Assembly (NCBI RefSeq): GCF_029784135.1
Contig: NC_073745.1
Coordinates: forward strand, 161,647,335-161,711,334
Length of the DNA: 64,000 nucleotides
DNA from: Toxorhynchites rutilus septentrionalis
Taxonomy: Eukaryota; Arthropoda; Insecta; Diptera; Culicidae
Direction: 5' to 3'
Shown here: one piece after another, positions 45,181 through 57,995 of the stretch
How the letters are laid out: every line of letters starts with the position of its first letter
Numbering within the stretch: position 1 is the stretch's first letter
Program-made: the position numbers and the translations under genes
The notes under the pieces: model-generated
Seen by the model: only the letters and a program-made list of their open reading frames with translations
Databases searched by the model: none
What the model was told of the DNA's origin: nothing

Positions 45181-46640
45181 AATATTCAAAAGATCATATC
45201 TCCATTTTGAAAAGTCCGACACTGTATCACTATAAATTTTCTTTCGTTCTGTTTTTCTGTCCTAATGAAAATATGTTTAAAATATCGAGGGGGGGGTGCA
45301 TTTTAAGATATAAGCTTTTTACATTAAATTCAATTTTTGACAGTGTATTAAAGTAGTGTATTAACAGTGTATTAAAAAAGGTTTTTTTTCTAAATTGTTC
45401 AATAATTTTCCAACAAAATTTATCTACTGTGATTCCGCGTCGTCTTGCCAGTGAAATGGATTCATTTCCACCTTCTGTGTCGGGGCTACCATAGACTCGC
45501 AACAAATCCAGAGCACATCTTCCAGACATTATTGGTGTTTTTCAAGGCTAAAGATGAAAAAATTGGTAGTTCAATGTCTCTATAATGGAAAATGATCTAT
45601 AAATCAAATACAACCCGTACCTTCGTACCCATGAGTGGCGAAACACCTATCAAAGCTATTCATCGCTCCCGAGCGCTGGATTATAAATAGCGCATATTCT
45701 CTACGGTAAATCGTCAAATTAAGCTGTTGTTCTAATTCCATGCGGATCAATCGCATTCTGAAGGGCTTCGAATTTCGAAAGAGTTCGACTAACTCGGAAA
45801 TATAGCGGAAAATGAGAAATTTCTACTTAAACGTTTATCTTGGAATTCTGGAATTTGATTCTGAAATAATATCCGAAATGAAAATAAGTGAATTGAATAG
45901 AATAAAAAGCATTGTCCATAAATCAAAAGAAAGAGAGAGAAATAACAGTTCGGTTGTGTCTTGCACAACCCTTTATATAATAATGAAGTTAATGAAAAGA
46001 GTTTTTTTCCGTTTTAGAGTACACACCAGACCACGTCAACACATTTACCTACATTGTAGTATAAACGACATCAATTCTTATTTCTCGATATTTCAGCAGC
46101 AACTCGATATTTCTGCTGAATGCTGTAAAGTTAACCGAATGATTTTAAGCTGGAGGGAGTGTCTGAACGCTACTCTCGCGGAAGCGTTCATATGTTATAT
46201 ATTCATATAGAATCTAGCAATTTTGGAGCAATTTTCGATCCATATTAAATCTTTTTTCGTTTCACTCTGCGTAATGTTCCTTGGAGTGATCCTTCAAATC
46301 TTACCAATTATTAAGATTGTTGTATATTGATTGGGATCGATTTACTGACTCCCCATGGTGACATTCTCATTGTATTTGATCCTGACATATATAGATTGTC
46401 ATGAACTACTTCGATAAATATTCTTTCATATACTTTCTACTCGATAGGTATTGTATCTTCAAACGCTGTTTTTTTCTGTTCTTGACTTGTTTAAGTTCGA
46501 AAACTTAACTGCATGATTCCATAACTCTTAGTAGCCCAAATGTATGCTTTCGTTGATACTTTAGAATTCATTGAAATTAATAAATTACTGCATAAAATCT
46601 TCTCCTTTCAATCTCGTATAAATTTGATTGTTCTTCAAAT
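45181..46640. other. Unassigned DNA
   Basis: No confident gene. A 99-codon minus frame (45230-45529) with RCALDLLRVYGSPDTEGGN is unrecognised, and its start overlaps the 25-mer shared with about 13220. A 132-codon plus frame (45812-46210) has no motif. Confidence 0.3.
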
Positions 46641-46646
46641 GTTTTT

Positions 46647-46709
46647 GAACGACATTGGAGATTTGATAAGAATTGTAGTGTAATTCTTATCAAATCTCCA
46701 GTGTCATTC
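46647..46709. repeat. Near-perfect 63-nt hairpin
   Basis: Arms 46651-46674 and 46682-46705 pair at 23 of 24 positions around a 7-base loop, GTAGTGT. Three more pairs lie beyond one mismatch. It could be a MITE or Helitron relic or a small-RNA precursor. No neighbouring element end explains it. Confidence 0.6.
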
Positions 46710-49370
46710 CTGTTAACAATACACTTATGAGTTATAAAATGAAACAAATTGAATGTTTATTCAGTATCTAATTGTTCATGGTTAGGCCATATGCTGGAAG
46801 GGGGTTAAGCTTTTCCACGCGTTCCGACATACCGACAAACACCATATGCTGTGCAGTGTTAAGTTTGTATTCCCAGGAAACGTAATCCAACGCAACCCCA
46901 CACTGTTTCGCCTGTTTCCCGACAGCCGGCATAAAATCTCGAAAGGAAATTGTTTGTTCGTTTCTGAGAGAAGCGGGACAAACATTCACTTACACTGCAG
47001 ACTTTATCGTCCATTCACTTGAAAATGACATTGAGCTGATTGGCGCCCTTGTGTTGTTGGTGTTGTTGTTGTTCATGTGTCCCATTGAAGAAGTACTTGG
47101 CATTATGGGGAAAAATCTCCTCCATCGGCGGAAAACCACGACGGGTGACACATCCTTCGTTGTGTAAACCGTTCTCGCGGGTCGGCACTCCTCGTGTAGG
47201 TGTTCATGTAAGACGGCGGAACATCAGGAAACACATTTTCACGCTATTTCACTTGTACATAGTTGCATTTATTGCTCAATTGGCTGAGTCATTGTATAAT
47301 ACTTTCCTCGTTATTTATTTACATTATCGCACGCGCACGATTACTTGGCAATAAGGAAGTGCATCATCAACAAGGCACCAGCTTCGTCATCAGAAAACCA
47401 GATAGAAACAGTTTTATTTTTCATATAAATTTACTCAACAGCCCACATTGAAGCAAAAATTTTGTGGATTTTATACATTTCAAGTGCAGTTGATCCAAGC
47501 TTCCACACAAAAACGTGATGCTACACAGCATGAAGCATGATTGCCACTCCGTCACATAAAGCTGGAGAAAGTTTTTAATTGTTATGTCAAAATAAAATAC
47601 CTGTTGGTTGTCCATCGAAAACTTTTCACTCAAATGACTTTTTTCTCTCTCGTTTTTATGCCTGACGTGGACATATTTTTTTCACAAACTTTATTGGGTA
47701 TGGGAAATTTTTGCGTCCTTTTGAAGGTAGTTTCTGGATACATGTAAGCTTATGGAGCGTCGGGTATTCTCTTATATAAAGTAATGTGTTATCGTTTTAG
47801 GTAGTCTGTCCTAGCACGTTATATAAATCGCGCATGAATGACAGTAATAATTTTCATAACAGTTAGAGCAAGAGGACGCGCATAAATACATTCAAACATT
47901 ATGGTAAATGATTGGAAGGCTGGAGGTTGGGAAAGGAGCAGTGATGAGCCTGCGGAGAAAAAAAATTGAGTCCTTTTCCACTGCGACCAGCAAACCAACC
48001 AACCAACCAAATTGTCCAGAGAAAACGAAATGAAGAGTTGAAATCATTTCCGCAATATACTGTAGGGTAATGAAACGAAATGTAGATTTGATTTAGTATT
48101 ATTACACAAGCTAACCTTCAGTTATCCAAGAATTGTGTTTCACTGGCATTATCATGTAAATGGGGCTGGTATGTAATTTTAGGATCTTTCCCATGGTGAT
48201 AATCATTTCATGCGAATATTCGTGAAATTCTCATCACTAAATTCGAGAACCCACAATCCACCGCCTTTGATCTTATTTTTCACACACACACGAGCCGAAC
48301 TACTGGCATCTATAATTTGCCCGACCTAATTAGTCGTGCCACCGGAAGCAGAATGGGCAGAATGATCCGTCTCAACCATCTCCATTAGACCACATCCTAC
48401 GCCGGCGGTGGACATATTTCCCCCAGCTAGGGAGATGCATCATTGTCCATGAGAGTGGAGACTAAACCACAGCCTAACCGATTGTTTAATTAATTTCATG
48501 ATGAATGAGGCGGGCCACTTCGTTTCTAGATTTGCTGTAGCTCACCATCGTTGGTTGCCATCGAGATACAAGATGGGTTTAGAGACATGTGCATGTGTTC
48601 TGTGGGTTTATCCATTGATTGATTCTTGACAATTTTATGTTGAACTTTATCATCCAGGCAGATAGGATGTTGATACTGCGACTAGTCTGCAACGACGGCG
48701 TCTAATTTAAGCGCAAGGTTAACTTTCAACAGAAACTGAATACATTTGAAATTGACGGTAGTGATAGCATCACAAAGTGGAAAATATGAAAAAGGATCCA
48801 AAGCCCACACGTTTGTTCATTATGTGTTTACTACAAACTTGAATAAGCATATTTCTTCAAATGAAGAGTCTCGAAGGCACCCACAATAAAGAAAGCCATT
48901 CCATTCTGATGTCCAATAATGTGCATATTTCAGGGGTTCAGATTTTACTGACCATTGTGTCTATTTTTGTTGTAATTTCGGTCGCCTTTAAGGGACGCGG
49001 TAAAACAGCTCTCTCTCGCAAAAGTTTTGCTCATTTAATCTGAAGTTTGCTCATAATTCCTGGAGGCTTTATGCTTTGTCATGAATATGCCAACATTATG
49101 GCGCATGTTCTCCTTTTACTTGAAGTAAAGGAGAAAAAAAATGTACGCCGCCATCATTAAAACGGCATTTATAAATTAAAAATAAAGATTGTTTATCCAC
49201 CGTTGCACGTGTCCTTTTGAAGCCATCATTTTCGTTTCGCAATTTTTCTTTTCACTTATACTTTTTTCTTCGTACATCGCCCGGCGCACTGCTATCATAA
49301 TCATTTTCATATAATGAGCATCGCTGTTTTATACCTTCAAACGTTTTTACTTCTTCTGATTCGATGTTTT
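46710..49370. other. Unassigned intergenic or intronic DNA
   Basis: About 2.7 kb without a recognised gene, RNA gene or element end. Open frames up to 104 codons (47040-47354) are low-complexity or motif-free. Confidence 0.3.
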
Positions 49371-49620
49371 GACGTAGGACTACGTCTTTCATTTCTATAC
49401 CGGGGTGTAAAATCAAAGTTTCGAAAACGAAAGCGTTACGCCGGAGACCGAGATTTTGAGCGTTAATAGCTCCTAAACAACTGAACGAAATGGTATGATG
49501 AACACTTCATTCGAAAGATAAAATGTCTACGCGTTATATACTTGTTACTTTTTGATCCAAAAACTTGTTTCAATAGTCTTAAAATTGCTTTCAAAACAGG
49601 CTATTGAAATCACCAATCGG

Positions 49621-49656
49621 TATATAAGCGAGCGGCGCTCGGAAATCCACTCAGTT
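49621..49656 (+). promoter_or_regulatory. TATA box and initiator-like core promoter inside locus D
   Basis: TATATAAG (49621-49628) is followed 30 bases later by TCAGTT (49651-49656), an arthropod initiator consensus at the correct distance. No recognisable coding sequence follows before the tandem repeats. It may be a captured promoter remnant, parallel to the H2A promoter in locus F. Confidence 0.5.
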
Positions 49657-49854
49657 CTAATTGAACAGCGATTGGAGCATGTTGTCGCTGTTGCGGTGAA
49701 GCTCTTTATTTATCATGAAAGCGCGGATGAACGGTGTCACCAAGAGCCTGTTTGTGCACCCTAGGCCAGAAGGGAATCTATCAGGAGGAGAGTGATGCCA
49801 CAAACGGTTCCCTGGGAAGACATCGCTACACACACATACACGCGCGGCTATTAA

Positions 49855-52140
49855 CAGGTGGTTATCGAGTTGGCATTAACCAATGGTGGGCTTCCAGTAT
49901 CGAGGAAAATGTGGAAATATCTAATCGTTACTGAAAATAATCTGCCAGTTCCTTTGGGAATTTTCAAAATATATTCATGTGAAAAAGTTTAATTGAATGT
50001 TTTCTATCCATGTAACACTGTGACCAAATACATTTGGTTTTGTGGTTTTTCAATCAATCGCAATTAACAGGATAGCTTCAGAAGATTATTCTTCCCCATC
50101 AGTAGGATATTTCCGTATCCAATATTGTATGCGCCCGCAATCGATTATTGCTCAGTCGCCGAAAGTTCCGAGCTCAGATAGTTCATTCCCCTCGAGTTTG
50201 CCTTCCAAATTGCCATCGTAAACCACACCTTCTCTCGATTCAATCACACACAAAAAGCATACTTAAGCGACATTCTGGTGGTGAGACACATTCATTTTTC
50301 GTGAGGACATCGACAAGACAACATCGTTGCCTAACGTGCTGGAGGAGGTGGACGGCGAAGGATCGACACATACACGCGCAGAACTCTTTCCGTTAGGATG
50401 CCATTCAGCATCGAGAAAGTTCCGGAAAGATCTAATCATTGCTGGAAAATAATCTGCCAGTTCCTCTGGGAATTTTCAAAATATATTCATGTGAAAGAGT
50501 TTAATTGAATGTTTTCTATCCATGTTACACTGTGACCAAATATGTTTCAATCAAGTGCTATTAATAGGTGGTTATCGAGTTGGCATTAACCACTGGTGGG
50601 CTTCCAGTATCGAGGAAAATGTGGAAATATCTAATCGTTACTGAAAATAATCTGCCAGTTCCTTTGGGAATTTTCAAAATATATTCATGTGAAAGAGTTT
50701 AATTGAATGTTTTCTATCCATGTAACACTGTGACCAAATACATTTGGTTTTGTGGTTTTTCAATCAATCGCAATTAACAGGATAGCTTCAGAAGATTATT
50801 CTTCCCCATCAGTAGGATATTTCCGTATCCAATATTGTATGCGCCCGCAATCGATTATTGCTCAGTCGCCGAAAGTTCCGAGCTCAGAGAGTTCATTCCC
50901 CTCTAGTTTGCCTTCCAAATTGCCATCGTAAACCACACCTTCTCTCGAGTCAATCACACACAAAAAGCATACTTAAGCGATATTCTGGTGGTGAGACACA
51001 TTCATTTTTCGTGAGGACATCGACAAGACAACATCGTTGCCTAACGTGCTGGAGGAGATGGACGGCGAAGGATCGACACATACACGCGCAGAACTCTTTC
51101 CGTTAGGATGCCATTCAGCATCGGGAAAGTTCCGGAAAGATCTAATCATTGCTGGAAAATAATCTGCTAGTTCCTCTGGGAATTTTCAAAATATATTCAT
51201 GTGAAAGAGTTTAATTGAATGTTTTCTATCCATGTTACACTGTGACCAAATATGTTTCAATCAAGTGCTATTAATAGGTGGTTATCGAGTTGGCATTAAC
51301 CACTGGTGGGCTTCCAGTATCGAGGAAAATGTGGAAATATCTAATCGTTACTGAAAATAATCTGCCAGTTCCTTTGGGAATTTTCAAAATATATTCATGT
51401 GAAAGAGTTTAATTGAATGTTTTCTATCCATGTAACACTGTGACCAAATATATTTCAATCAAGTGCTATTAACAGGTGGTTATCGAGTTGGCATTAACCA
51501 CTGGTGGGCTTCCAGTATCAAGGAAAATGTGGAAATAACTAATCGTTACTGAAAATAATCTGCCAGTTCCTCTGGGAATTTTCAAAATATATTCATGTGA
51601 AAGAGTTTAATTGAATGTTTTCTATCCATGTAACACTGTGACCAAATATATTTCAATCAAGTGCTATTAACAGGTGGTTATTGAGTTGGCATTAACCACT
51701 GGTGGGCTTCCAGTATCAAGGAAAATGTGGAAATAACTAATCGTTACTGAAAATAATCTGCCAGTTCCTCTGGGAATTTTCAAAATATATTCATGTGAAA
51801 GAGTTTAATTGAATGTTTTCTATCCATGTAACACTGTGACCAAATATGTTTCAATCAAGTGCTATTAACAGGTGGTTATCGAGTTGGCATTAACCACTGG
51901 TGGGCTTCCAGTATCGAGGAAAATGTGGAAATATCTAATCGTTACTGAAAATAATCTGCCAGTTCCTTTGGGAATTTTCAAAATATATTCATGTGAAAAA
52001 GTTTAATTGAATGTTTTCTATCCATGTAACACTGTGACCAAATACATTTGGTTTTGTGGTTTTTCAATCAATCGCAATCAACAGGATAGCTTCTGAAGAT
52101 TATTCTTCCCCATCAGTAGGATATTTCCGTATCCAATATT
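49855..52140. repeat. 198-bp tandem repeat with 710-bp higher-order units
   Basis: A unit starting GGTGGTTATCGAGTTGGCAT occurs at about 49857, 50567, 51277, 51475, 51674 and 51870. The first three starts are 710 bp apart because a spacer of about 512 bp (starting CATTTGGTTTTGTGG) sits between units. The last four starts are about 198 bp apart. The spacer restarts after the final unit at about 52044. The order is therefore unit-spacer-unit-spacer-unit-unit-unit-unit-partial spacer. The two full spacers each contain a near-identical 82-codon frame (50148-50396, 50858-51106) that has no family motif and is probably incidental. Confidence 0.9.
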
Positions 52141-52270
52141 GGATGCATAAAACCTTGTGGCTCCAACGTAACGCTCTCGTTTTCGAAGTTCTCCAAATAT
52201 TCATTCATTCAGAATGAATTCAGATTCAACTTCAAACAAATGATCTCTAAATCAACGATAGTCCTACGTC

Positions 52271-53787
52271 ACCCTTGCGGTTTTACCATAGATATAACCC
52301 ACTTCCTGTTTTTCTTGTACATTTAGTCACGAATGCAGAAGTGTGGTTTCACAGTTTATGTTTTTCTTCTAGCACCCTTCAGCTTGTTTCATAGTCACAC
52401 TACAATTGGGGCTTTATTTGTTTGCACCTAACGATGTGCCGTTTTCTGGAATTTAGTGCTTTAAGGGAGGATCCCTGTCTGGAAGGTCGGAAAATAATGA
52501 ATTTTCGCGATTTTTTTCGGATGTTAGGAATAAAGTGAATTGTTCGGGTATTTTGGTTATTGTTTAGGCTACATTTGAAGATGTTTTTTTTCCATTTTTT
52601 GATTATTACGCTGTTGACAGCTGGATGCGTATATGCTGTCTGAAAATAGGTACCTAGTTGGTGGTATCGGTTCCGAAGCAACGGAGAGTCGCAGAACGAA
52701 TTCCAATGAATATTTTGAAAGTTTAGGACAATACCTAAAGCGTTACATAGGGGTTTTGCAAAAATCGAGAAATTGCTGAAATGGCAGCCATTTTTGTTGG
52801 AAATAAGTTATTCTTCGTTAAAAATTCTGTTTAAAAGCTCATAATCGAAAAAATGAGGTATCAAAAAAACGGCTATGTTACGCTTTAGATAATTCGAAAA
52901 GAACCTTTTCATGATTCCAGCTCACAGGTGGTCTAACTAGGTCCACTGTTTTTAATTTCCCAGCTAACGGTTGCATAACGGGAAAACTGTTTCTCAATGT
53001 TCTGGAACGTTTGAAAAAGGTATATATTTGTATATATTTATTCATTTGCCAATACATACAATAGTTATCCCAGTAGTAAGTAGTAAAAAGCAACGTAAAC
53101 GAATCAATTTCAAAAATCAAAAATCAATCAAAAAGTCATTGCACTTTGGGAACAATTAAATATTGTCGAGAAAATTGCACAATTCATGTATCTTTTCCAC
53201 CTTATGTAACAAATCGCTTACAACCGCTGGATGTTTCAGTTATGGGCCCTTTCTAGCAAAAGCTTTCAGTTTCCCAGAACGATAGATTTCACTTTGGCAA
53301 CTTTGTCCCCGAAAAAAATCATCGCGTAAAACTTCAACCGCGGAAAAAACTTCACCGCGGAAAACCACCTGTTTTGGGGTTCGCAGAGACAGACGATGGT
53401 TCTCATGATGCTAGAAGCCCAATTATTTCCTGCCAGATTTGCAACTTGGTTGAATTTGTGCCGGAGGTTCTGGTTTCCGCAAAATCAAACGACGATGCCT
53501 CAAATATGAGTCATACTATAGAAAACTTTGTCCAGTGCTCTGCAATAGTTCGCCAGATCAATCTGAGGCTCACTCGTTAATACTGGTCTGAACTGACCTA
53601 GGTACTCGCTGACACATCCCAGCAGAAGTAGAAATGTCAATAAAAGAAGATTCAAATCATAAATCACTTACTGATATGAGCCTCTTCCTCAGAGCTGATT
53701 TATAAATACCGAGGTCTGCCGCAATCCGACCCCACAACCACTGCGCATCTTTGCCCCATAAGCAATTTTTGAACTAATCGATTTTTT
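52271..53787. other. Unassigned DNA
   Basis: No confident gene. A 68-codon plus frame at 53374-53580 (with SCQICNLVEFVPEVLVSAKS) looks protein-like but matches no family I recognise. Confidence 0.3.
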
Positions 53788-53997
53788 GACGTAGAATTAC
53801 GTCTTTCGGGAACATATTGGGGTACAAATTGAAAATCGAAAATCGAGCACATCGTTTGTTTGTTCCTAACGAAATGTATTCTCTAACAGAGCCATCAAAA
53901 CCAAGCTGCCTGGAGGAAATCGGCATTGCAAATACATGAAAGTAGGGAAAGCTTTTGTTCCCTAGCCTAACGGAATCCTACGTCAACTATGCGGTCG
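53788..53997. mobile_element. Short GACGTAG-family MITE (locus E)
   Basis: The left palindrome GACGTAGAATTACGTC (53788-53803) and the right inverse CCTACGTCAACTATGCGG (to about 53993) bound a non-coding element of about 210 bp. The right terminus continues as a GTGTCTCGGACACAACC-type sequence, also seen in inverse form at the left ends of loci B and G. This is the most compact member and probably shows the minimal ends. Confidence 0.7.
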
Positions 53998-55660
53998 TGT
54001 CTCGGACACAACCCTCCTGTGACTTTTTTTTAAAAAACCTCTTAAACTTTTTCACAAAAACGAATACGCAATATAATCTACTATAGAATGAAGGTTTCCT
54101 TGACGGTGTAGTTTAGAACTTTCCAGTTATTTTAGGTAAGTAAATCGTCATCCCCAAAATTAAAAAATAGATCAAAACATCGCAAAACTATGTTTACCTC
54201 ATAACTTTTTGCCACTCCATGAAATGTATCATGTTTATATGTGTGAGCTTCTGGTGTAATAATGTATCAAACGAATGCACTGTTGTCGAATTTTTATGCT
54301 CGTTTTTCCAAAAGATAAATACGCACTTTTGCCCCGCACTAGCGAAACACAATTTGAATACAACGCTGCCATTGCGAAAACGATTGAGTCTCGATCGGAC
54401 CGCCGTCGGATGCAGACGTGTTAGTTTTTCGCTCCGCGTTCGGTTGTTTCTTCGTTGCCCGACCTGTTCAATCGTGTTCAGTAAAAGTGCTGTACGACAC
54501 AATTTTGTTAACGAAATTAGGCGATTAATCAAAAATTCGCAAGTGGTCCGTTAAAATCTAAATAATTGGAATCAAAAGAAGTTCTTTGGCCGAGTTGCTC
54601 AATTAGAATTAGAAGAATGGGGTGCCGACGGTAAAAAGTTTCCCGTCATGTTTGCTCACGTCTCGAAGTGTTGTTGCTCTCCTCTCTATTACAAGTTGCA
54701 ACGTGTGTGCGTGTGGCATAGTGATGCTCTTCAAATTGTGTGCATCACTTGCTCGACATGTGATAAAAAGCAGTGGTATTATCACTATGAAATGGAGCTC
54801 CTCGGGCCTGTCAACAGGATTATATTTGACATTTTTACAGATGACTTATAAGTAGGATTCTTGAATTTGAAAATATTTTTGATTTTTTGATTTTCATTTA
54901 TATATTTCAATCATGATAGGTTGCCGTTTCGTGTGTTCTTCGTCAACGTGTTTTATCGAGTAATACGGGTGTATGATTTCGTCCATCGTTCGTTTACTAG
55001 CGACAGTTTTCTAATTCTCTCCTCTGTTACTTATTAGGTCTTACAAATGAGCACGAGACTTTATGGGAGGGTGCAAAACGAGTGCAACCACAAAATAGAT
55101 TAATGAGCGGCAAGATATGTTAATTATCCCCATATTCTCTCGTTTTATTTCCTGTGTAGTGATTCGGAATGTCTTATATCTCACCTCATTGTATTGTATT
55201 TAGTTGTATTTATGTGCTCTCTAATTGTAAATGAGGAAAGCATTCCAATGTGAAACCCTCCGCTAAGTGGTTTACGTTTTACTCTTCACTTTTTTTCTTT
55301 TTTGTCATTCTTTCTATAACAATGAAGTTTAATTAGATTGTTCAATTAGAAATAACAATATGGGGGAGCGACTATACAGCGTGTGTTTTGTTAGCGTTCT
55401 TTGTTTGTCTGTATTTATCTGTAGCATATGTATATGTTTTTAAAATAAAACATTTAAACAAAAATTGAAAAATACATTAAGTTGCACATATTTTATTGTT
55501 GCAGTACCGACACCATTTCTTGCTTGCATTTCATTTTCGCATTTATAAAAGTAAAAGTGTAAAATGTACCGAATTTTCGCTTTGTTAATAATGGATAACT
55601 TTTTCCCTAACCTAATGTTTTTGTGACACCAATATTTTTGTTTGGTATTGTACATATGTT
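53998..55660. other. Unassigned DNA with one Cys-rich short frame
   Basis: No confident gene. The plus frame 54648-54851 (67 codons) is Cys-rich (KCCCSPLYYKLQRVCVWH; CITCSTCDKKQWYYH), recalling a zinc-finger fragment. I cannot assign it. 'gctgccattgcgaaaacgat' at 54366 nearly recurs at 56418, linking this DNA to the next repeat block. Confidence 0.3.
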
Positions 55661-55662
55661 AA

Positions 55663-56830
55663 TGCGTCCGTCGTCGCGATTGGAGTTCTATACGGCTGAT
55701 TCATGGAATGTATCAATCGATTGATCTAAGAGAGGTTATCTCGGTTACTTTCTCAGGTTTCCTAAAAAATAACTCTCCGATGTCGTGGTTGAAGTTATAT
55801 AAAGCGTACGCTCGAATAATAACAGAACACATCGCCAAGACGATTGATTTTAGAGGTGTTCTCAAGGTTACCTTCTTAGGTTTCCTAACGACAATTATCC
55901 GCCGTCACGGTTGGAGTTGAATTTAGAGCATGCGCGACGAATAACGGATCAGGCTGATCAGATTGGTTTTAGAGGAATTCTCTCGGTTACCTTCTCAGGT
56001 TTCCCACGGTGACATATGAGAATTCCCGATTTTTTTTTGTCGAGTGGTCGATAGCTCGCGTTTATATAATCACATCACTTACCGCAGTGAATCCTGATTT
56101 TCTTAACCATTCCCACTAACAACTATCCCTTCCATGATAAACGCTAGGGAACCACGCTATAGAGGCGACCCTTCTGGCCTTCGGGCGGCGAATATCATAC
56201 TAACATTCCTTCCCCTCCCCTGGTGACTGTAAGGACGTGGCCGGCGTCGTTATTGACCATTTGAAGCTCAAATCACCGAAAATTGCACAACGAGAATGAT
56301 TTGCTAGTCCCAAGCGTCATTCTGTGTGTTCTTTGTGCAATTTGGTTGGTTCAGGTCAATCACGGAGAGCAACTACGAATTGTACAGTCTACCCAAGCTC
56401 AAGCTCAAGCTCAACGCTGCCACTGCGAAAACGATTGTATTTCTATTCAAGGGATGTCCATGTAATAAATGTAGTTTTTATTTTCGTTTACGTCCGCGTT
56501 TATATTATTCGAATGACTACCACATCACGGCCACCCTCACGCATCGCGACGTAACAGTGGTGACTCGGGTTCACCGTTTCGAGTTGGTCTTTTTCGTGCA
56601 GTGACCGAAAACTTCCCAGGAGTTCACCTTTACTGGTACGGTGGCCAAAATTAGGGGCTTGTTTGGGGCTGCGGAGCTTGAACTTGGGTACACTGTACAT
56701 TTCGTAGTTGCTCTCCGTGATTGATCTGAACCTGAACCTGAAGCAATCGAATTACTTTTGAGAAACCTCAGAAGGTAACCGAGAGAAATCCTCAGGGTGA
56801 AGGAAAATTCCGATCACGACGGGATACACG
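55663..56830. repeat. Inverted-repeat block with about 120-bp tandem units
   Basis: Three diverged tandem units of about 118-125 bp (55663-56010) share TTTAGAGG..CTCGGTTACCTTCTCAGGTTTCC. An inverse copy of part of the unit ends the block at 56757-56830. Inside, 56350-56405 is an inverted repeat of 56676-56734 (CAATCACGGAGAGCAACTAC). It looks like a fold-back DNA element. Target duplications were not resolved. Confidence 0.6.
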
Positions 56831-56999
56831 GCTACACTACATAAATTTATATACTCAGCCTCATACGATAACTAAACTGAAATTTGCCTAAATTTTAAAC
56901 TATATTTGAAAACAAACAAAGCTAAACAATCATGTGCACCGGCAAGAGTGTAGATTTTTCTATAACCAAAGAAAAATATGAAATCAAAAATATAACTTG

Positions 57000-57185
57000 A
57001 ATCCACTATTCGTATCCGAGTCTGAGGCACTGCAATCGGAATTCAGATCACAGATGATGTGAACAAGCATGTACTAAAAATCCTGTTTTCCGTCCGAAGT
57101 GACCTGTGGCATATGCCATGTACCAAGCCGTCGACGAGGAACTTGATCGACTCCTGCGTTTGAATATTATCAAACCAATCGAATA
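57000..57185 (+). pseudogene. Ty3/gypsy reverse transcriptase, 5' part of a split domain
   Basis: The plus strand reads VAYAMYQAVDEELDRLLRLN then IIKPIEY, the entry to a gypsy-type RT domain (RPVPY..xVDEELxRLxxxxIIxPI). Upstream, about 57010-57100, SESEALQSEF and PVFR-like pieces in other frames fit the pre-RT linker. Coding stops being gypsy-like at 57185, where a DNA transposon begins. The domain resumes at 63643. I describe the two halves only as found. Confidence 0.8.
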
Positions 57186-57995
57186 TCGTTTTGTCTCATA
57201 TTCCGAACAGTCTCAAATTCCGAACACTTCATTTTTGAATGTAAATTTACTTTACTTCAATGTTATAAATAATTGCATAATAAAGGCCCATACATCCTTT
57301 GGGGTATAGGCTAGATTTTAACATCATTTACTGGTATCGATACAGCTTATAATTTATAATATTAAACATTTGCAAAAAAGTGACATTTTATCCTAGGATA
57401 AAATGTTAGCGTTAGAAAATTCCGTAAAAAAACAAGCATCGTTAATTTTTTAATTTTTATACTTGTTTCAACTATTGACGTAGGACTACGTCTAACCGGA
57501 AGATATAGGGGGTGAAATGGAAATCTAGGCACTGAACAAGTAGGAAAAAATGCAAGATTTAGAACGCTTATAACTCGAGCATTTCTCAATAGATCGCAAA
57601 GGTTTTTGCATCAATTGATAGGAAATATATCTACGCATCTATCATAACGAATAACATTTCATTTTTCTTGAGATAAATAATTGAATAATTGTGAAATATC
57701 AAGCATTGTCAAAATGCACTATGTGCCCATTTTTGAATGGTCCATTTTATGCTCCTCAAATCGTACCGACCAAAACGGGCAACCAGAGCAGCAGCGAAAT
57801 AGAATGAAGCACGATTGGAAAGGAAAAAGAAAAAAAATGAACGAAACATTGGTCGCAGTCTCACACATGCGTAATTCTCGAGCCAGCCAGTCAGCTTAAA
57901 AATCCCCGCTCCGCTGCCGTAACGATCATTCTCATTCAAACCGTACACCACATCGGTTCGCATCACAACACATCAACAAACCAACCCAAGCAGGC

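Larger units (their letters stand above)
49371..52270. mobile_element. Large GACGTAG-family element (locus D), 2.9 kb
   Basis: The left end carries the perfect palindrome GACGTAGGACTACGTC (49371-49386), and the right end carries TAGTCCTACGTC (52259-52270). Further in, TTCGAAAACGAAAGCGTTACG on the left matches the inverse of CGTAACGCTCTCGTTTTCGAA on the right (52168-52188). The two sides are therefore inverted repeats separated by about 2.7 kb of mostly tandem repeats. No transposase frame is visible. The unusual size comes from the internal arrays. Confidence 0.7.

Noticed and set aside
50300..50380. Possible histone H4 remnant (RQDNIV..GGGGRRRI resembling RDNIQ..RRGGVKRI)
   Set aside because: Only a few residues agree, with stops between them and nothing else of H4 nearby. 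Too weak to claim despite the H2A copies in a sister element.
50148..51106. Two near-identical 82-codon frames as duplicated genes
   Set aside because: They lie in the spacer of a tandem repeat and are identical because the spacer is duplicated. They have no domain, and no start context or splice evidence is visible.
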